Shown in pieces: positions 5,802-8,634 of a DNA stretch of 8,634 bases (position 1 is the first letter of the stretch; every line of letters begins with the position of its first letter). The stretch spans positions 1-8,634 of the forward strand of contig WQZW01000044.1 of assembly GCA_009780545.1 (NCBI GenBank), read 5' to 3'. The notes beneath the pieces are model-generated. The model worked only from the letters and a program-made list of their open reading frames with translations. It searched no databases and was not told the origin of the DNA. The position numbers and the translations under genes are program-made. Origin of the DNA: Treponema sp. (lineage in GTDB: Bacteria > Spirochaetota > Spirochaetia > Treponematales > Breznakiellaceae).

Positions 5802-6746
5802 TCAATCGTATTCCTCGTAGTGGATGACGTTGCTTTCGCTGAGGCGGGTCAGGCGGAAGAGCCAGGGGGCACCGAGGGTAACCCAGAGGCCGACCAGGGC
5901 GTAGTGGGCGAAGGTGAGGAGGTTGTAGTTGCCGGAACCTTCGAAGCGGGCCAGGATGCCTCTGGGGAGGAAGAGGAGGAGGGCGAGGCCGGCGGTACCC
6001 ATCGTGAAGCGGGTGAAGTAGGTGAGGTGGCGGGCAAGGCCGATCCTGCCGAAGGTGGAGAACGGGACGAAGGCGACGTGGCGGCGGCAGAGGTAGAAAC
6101 CCAGGCCCAGGCCGAGGATGAGGCCGGCCGGGAGGAGGATGTCGGGCACGGGACGGTACAAAATCATCGCGAAGGAGAGGGCGGCGACCGCAACCAGCGG
6201 GGCGCGGGGCGAGTAGTTGGCGAAAAATTCCTCCACCGGCCGGAAACCGAGGAAGTAGGCCAGGGCGAGCAGGCCGGCGACCAGCCAGCCGCCGACGATG
6301 TCCGTGGGAAAATGCACGCCGAGATAGATGCGGGAGAAGGCCATGGCCAGGCAGAACAGGCCCGCCAGGGCGTAGAACCAGGTTTTGCGGATCCATGAGG
6401 CGAGGATGAGGCAGAGGACCAGCGAGTTCTGGGCATGGCCTGAGGGCATGCCGCCGAAGTCCGCGCCGGCGATGCCCAGCTCGGGGGCGAAACCGGGGAA
6501 GAAGGGCCTCGGTTGGTCGAGCAGGAGCTTGAGGATCAGGTTGACCCAGGCCGAAATCAGCAGCATGATGCCCAGGTGGACGCTCTTGCGGTCGTCGACG
6601 CACCAGTACAGGAAGGCGATCAGGAGCATGAAGGCCGGGGCGGAACCGGCGGCGCTGATTCCCCGCATCAAAAAGACAAGGACGGGACTTCTGTCGCCCT
6701 GAACCAGCTCGACGAACCGGAGTCCCCATTGCAGTATCGCATCCAT
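5802..6746 (-). CDS. PAP2-family membrane phosphatase (314 aa)
   Basis: Integral membrane phosphatase of the PAP2 (type 2 phosphatidic acid phosphatase) superfamily. It removes phosphate from a lipid phosphate or diphosphate by histidine chemistry at the outer face of the inner membrane. All three signature motifs are intact: K73 to R80-P81 (KLLLDQPRP), P101-S-G-H104, and S138-R139 with H145 and D149 (SRIYLGVHFPTD). Several hydrophobic segments lie before, between and after the motifs, and residues ~165-300 look like three or four further membrane spans. The protein is longer than minimal PAP2 enzymes. The substrate (undecaprenyl diphosphate, phosphatidate or other) cannot be told from sequence. 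The stop is TGA. The ATG directly follows the TAG of the upstream lipoprotein gene, and its Shine-Dalgarno sequence lies within that gene's last codons, so translational coupling is likely. Confidence 0.93.
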   Translation of the reverse strand: MDAILQWGLRFVELVQGDRSPVLVFLMRGISAAGSAPAFMLLIAFLYWCVDDRKSVHLGIMLLISAWVNLILKLLLDQPRPFFPGFAPELGIAGADFGGMPSGHAQNSLVLCLILASWIRKTWFYALAGLFCLAMAFSRIYLGVHFPTDIVGGWLVAGLLALAYFLGFRPVEEFFANYSPRAPLVAVAALSFAMILYRPVPDILLPAGLILGLGLGFYLCRRHVAFVPFSTFGRIGLARHLTYFTRFTMGTAGLALLLFLPRGILARFEGSGNYNLLTFAHYALVGLWVTLGAPWLFRLTRLSESNVIHYEEYD

Positions 6747-7457
6747 CTAAAACCCCTCAAAAAAAGTCTGCGTCAAGGTGTCGATTGCCAGGGCCTGTTC
6801 CCTCGTGGGCCGGACCGACGGCCTGACTCCGGAAAGCAGCTCCAGTACCTGCTCCTGCAGCCGGAGCCTGTCCACCGAAATCAGCACGAGGAACTCAAAA
6901 CGTTCGGTTGCCAGCGGTGCGCCCAGGAAGTCGACCCGTTCGTCCCCGTTCGCAATAAGTTCCCGCTTCACCCAAAAAGTATCTTCCTTCATTATATCCA
7001 CGTATTCGCCGTTGGAGAGGGCCCGTATTGCGGCGACGAAAAAGTTCCCGAACTCGTCCTCCGGATACAGCAGCGACCGTGCCACGAACCGTCTTTCGCT
7101 CCGGGCGACCACGAGCCTTGCGAAGTCCCGCCCGACACAGAAGTTATCCGCCCACTGCCGCAGGGCATCAAAGCTGCCGCCCCGGTTCCTGCTGATGAAG
7201 ACGTAGCGCCCGGCAAACTCGGGCAGGTCCTCGACTTCCCCGGCCTCGACCCCGTAGAACCGCCGCACCCAGGCCGGCAGCCTCGCCTCCTCCGAATCGA
7301 CGATGGCCCAGACCTCAAGCGGCTCGACTTCATCCCTGAACTTCTCCCCCACCGGCTCGGTCGGGGTGATTATCAATTGCGGCGGCTGCCCCACGCAGGA
7401 GGCCAGGAGCTGCATCGCCACGAAGGCAAGCGCGATAACGTATCTCGATAATTTCAT
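6747..7457 (-). CDS. Putative lipoprotein, unknown function (236 aa)
   Basis: The N-terminus MKLSRYVIALAFVAMQLLAS followed by Cys21 is a clear lipoprotein signal (lipobox L-A-S-C). The mature protein would be tethered to a membrane on the outer side of the inner membrane or at the cell surface. The rest is soluble, mixed alpha/beta in look, with no membrane span. No family is firmly recognised. The region EDTFWVKRE (about 153-161) followed by a hydrophobic strand and ISVDRLRLQEQVLELL faintly recalls LPP20-like lipoproteins, where a W-containing strand precedes a V-L-V-S-I strand and a charged helix. That is weak evidence. The ribosome binding site is poor (only GGG next to the ATG). The stop TAG abuts the ATG of the PAP2 gene, so the two proteins are probably made together and may act at the same membrane. 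Confidence 0.85.
   Translation of the reverse strand: MKLSRYVIALAFVAMQLLASCVGQPPQLIITPTEPVGEKFRDEVEPLEVWAIVDSEEARLPAWVRRFYGVEAGEVEDLPEFAGRYVFISRNRGGSFDALRQWADNFCVGRDFARLVVARSERRFVARSLLYPEDEFGNFFVAAIRALSNGEYVDIMKEDTFWVKRELIANGDERVDFLGAPLATERFEFLVLISVDRLRLQEQVLELLSGVRPSVRPTREQALAIDTLTQTFFEGF
6753..6758 (-). promoter_or_regulatory. Ribosome binding site of the PAP2 gene, inside the upstream gene
   Basis: GAGGGG on the - strand lies six bases before the PAP2 ATG (6744-6746). It forms part of the codons for the last residues (FFEGF) of the upstream lipoprotein. Termination at TAG (6747-6749) leaves the ribosome directly on the next start. Confidence 0.75.
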
Positions 7458-7469
7458 CCCAGTATCGAA

Positions 7470-7499
7470 AGTCTACACTATTCGGGGGGAGCGGGACAA
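7470..7499 (-). promoter_or_regulatory. Tentative promoter of the lipoprotein-PAP2 unit
   Basis: On the - strand, TTGTCC (7494-7499) and TAGACT (7470-7475) are 18 bp apart, just upstream of the ATG at 7455-7457. The resulting leader would be very short. The match is modest, and an AT-rich TATATT nearby offers an alternative. Confidence 0.28.
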
Positions 7500-7610
7500 T
7501 ATATTGGGGGAAGAAGGATACGGCAAACCAAGCGAACACGGGGAAAATCGTGCGGGGAATTCCCGCCAAAATCAACCAAGGCGTGGAGATTTGCCCCGTA
7601 AATATCCATA

Positions 7611-7636
7611 GTTCAACCTACCCGGATAGATTGAAC
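7611..7636 (-). terminator. Hairpin directly after the tRNA-Arg gene
   Basis: A 10-bp stem (7627-7636 with 7611-7620, including one G-T pair) with a 6-nt loop starts two bases past the tRNA discriminator base. Its place fits a terminator or a 3'-processing signal of the tRNA transcript. The downstream - strand is only moderately T-rich, so efficiency is uncertain. The remaining bases between here and the lipoprotein start (7458-7610) show no gene. Confidence 0.5.
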
Positions 7637-7637
7637 C

Positions 7638-7711
7638 TGCGACACGAGGGACTCGAACCCCCCACCTACTGCTTAGAAGGCAGTTGCTCTATCCGGATGA
7701 GCTAGTGTCGC
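7638..7711 (-). tRNA. tRNA-Arg (anticodon UCU)
   Basis: A full cloverleaf is visible on the - strand. The acceptor stem GCGACAC pairs with GTGTCGC over 7 bp, with discriminator A at 7638. The anticodon stem ACTGC/GCAGT encloses the loop CTTCTAA, giving anticodon TCT. The T-loop GTTCGAGTC is canonical and the D-arm contains TAGCTCA. CCA is not encoded and must be added. The tRNA reads AGA and AGG codons, and tRNA-Arg(UCU) is among the tRNAs whose U34 can carry the MnmE/MnmG modification, though closeness to mnmE may be coincidence. Confidence 0.96.
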
Positions 7712-7719
7712 GCTTGACT

Positions 7720-7745
7720 GCCCGGCGGAACCCGTCCCGCCGGGC
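7720..7745. terminator. GC-rich hairpin between the hexosaminidase and tRNA genes
   Basis: A perfect 9-bp stem (7720-7728 with 7737-7745) with an 8-nt loop, 36 bp past the hexosaminidase stop and eight bases before the tRNA. It could end the hexosaminidase transcript or form the leader of the tRNA precursor. No T-run follows on the - strand. Confidence 0.5.
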
Positions 7746-7781
7746 AACTTTCCCCATACTAACAGAAACCGGAAGCGGCTT

Positions 7782-8634
7782 CTAGCCCAGCGGCCCCAGG
7801 TACTGCAGCAGGTCCAGGCGTTCGAGCCTGCGGCGGTGTACCGAAAGCCGGGCCTCGAAGTCGCCGATGTCCCGGTCCTCGGCCGCCGTCCACAGGGCTT
7901 CGGCGATGGCGCATATCCGGGGAAAAACGAGGTACTCGGCGAGCTTGCCGGAATAGACCGCTTCCGTCCAGAGGTTTCCCTGCCCGCCCAGCACCAAAGC
8001 GGCGGCCTTTTCGTCCATTTCCGGCGTTACCGGCCGCAGGTCGAAGCCCTGGGCGACCGTTCCCACGCCCCAGTTCCTGCCGATCTCCTCCGGAACGTCC
8101 AGGCAGCGGTAGTCAAGGTAGCAGCCATGGTCGTTCGGTGCCATTATCGCCCGGCGGCCGAGGCCCACGGCATGGTTCCCGCCGGAACTCCCCCGCCATG
8201 ACATCACCACGGCGTTTTCCGGCAGGGGAAATTTCTCGGTATTCTCAAGCAGCTCGTCCCAGCCGATCGCCGTCTTTCCATGCCCGGCGAGCATTTTGAC
8301 CAGCCGGGCGGTGATCCAGCTCTGGAGCTGTTCGGCCTTGTCCAGCCCAAGCTCGGCGGCACGGGCCTTGCATTTCGGGCATTCCTTCCAGCGGCCGAAA
8401 CGGACCTCGTCGCCGCCGATGTGGACGTACTGCGAGGGGAACAGTTCGGCGAGAGTAGCGAAAATCGCCTCGGCAAGATCGAAAATACCGTCGTTGCCGG
8501 CACAGAGCACGTCGTCGAAAATGCCGTAGCGTTCCTCGACCCGGTACGGCCCGCCGGTACAGCCGAGTCCGGGATAGGCGGCAAGGATCGCGCTGGCATG
8601 CCCCGGCAGATCGACCTCCGGCACGACCTCGATA
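7782..8634 (-). CDS. GH20 beta-N-acetylhexosaminidase, C-terminal part
   Basis: Removes terminal N-acetylglucosamine (or N-acetylgalactosamine) from chitin-derived or glycan oligosaccharides by substrate-assisted catalysis. The frame is open to the right edge, and its first visible residues (IEVVPEVDLPGH) are the conserved GH20 barrel segment, so the N-terminal part lies outside the window. HIGGDE carries the catalytic pair: Asp at 8409-8411, Glu at 8406-8408. Further GH20 features are GWDELLE, VVMSWRG and GGQGNLWTE, with tryptophans that line the sugar pocket, and the terminal barrel helix RICAIAEALWT. The end is natural (TAG 7782-7784), about 283 residues are visible, and there is no extra C-terminal domain. 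Localisation cannot be judged without the N-terminus. The substrate is not determined; foreign chitin and host or peptidoglycan sugars are both possible. Confidence 0.95.
   Translation of the reverse strand, partial: IEVVPEVDLPGHASAILAAYPGLGCTGGPYRVEERYGIFDDVLCAGNDGIFDLAEAIFATLAELFPSQYVHIGGDEVRFGRWKECPKCKARAAELGLDKAEQLQSWITARLVKMLAGHGKTAIGWDELLENTEKFPLPENAVVMSWRGSSGGNHAVGLGRRAIMAPNDHGCYLDYRCLDVPEEIGRNWGVGTVAQGFDLRPVTPEMDEKAAALVLGGQGNLWTEAVYSGKLAEYLVFPRICAIAEALWTAAEDRDIGDFEARLSVHRRRLERLDLLQYLGPLG

Noticed and set aside
5653..6729. Upstream extension of the mnmE frame through the palindromes and the whole PAP2 gene (853 codons in all)
   Set aside because: The upstream part reads as proline/arginine-rich nonsense and overlaps the PAP2 gene, whose three motifs are intact in another frame. 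MnmE homology begins only near 5577.

Overview
The window looks like chromosomal DNA of a GC-rich spirochaete, probably from the Treponema-like group. That is an inference. It rests on two spirochaete-style lipoproteins with relaxed lipoboxes, on N-terminal Ig-like modules of the kind common in large treponemal lipoproteins ('YQW...AD.G' spacing), and on the sequence style of MnmE. No rRNA or other strong taxonomic marker is present. GC content looks about 60 % by eye.

Layout. Positions 1-427 hold no convincing gene. They carry two copies of a 70-bp direct repeat and a string of perfect palindromes, each with a 3-nt loop. A candidate promoter (428-456) and a structured leader precede a 1172-aa lipoprotein on the + strand (559-4077), built of two N-terminal Ig-like modules, six tandem ~110-aa repeats and a divergent C-terminus. 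An 18-bp perfect hairpin (4077-4120) separates it from three genes on the - strand, read right to left: a 236-aa lipoprotein (7457 to 6747), a PAP2-family membrane phosphatase (6746 to 5802, zero gap), and the tRNA-modification GTPase mnmE (ending at 4168). A second array of triloop palindromes fills 5595-5770, between the PAP2 gene and the conserved start of mnmE. Further right, also on the - strand, are a tRNA-Arg(UCU) (7638-7711) and the C-terminal part of a GH20 beta-N-acetylhexosaminidase cut by the window edge (7782-8634).

How the genes relate. The lipoprotein/PAP2 pair is a tight, probably translationally coupled unit at the cell envelope. mnmE may be read through from it across the hairpin array, but its start is abnormal: the conserved N-terminus has no ATG, GTG or TTG, and the nearest in-frame legal start (TTG at 5644-5646) lies in a palindrome. 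The giant lipoprotein and the hexosaminidase are independent units.

Main unexplained signal. At least eleven perfect or near-perfect inverted repeats with exactly three loop bases occur in two clusters more than 5 kb apart. They share stem modules, occur with loops in both orientations (GAA and TTC), show replacement of one palindrome's interior by another, and in most cases are free of stop codons in all six frames. This resembles a family of small palindromic insertion modules tolerated next to, or within, reading frames.
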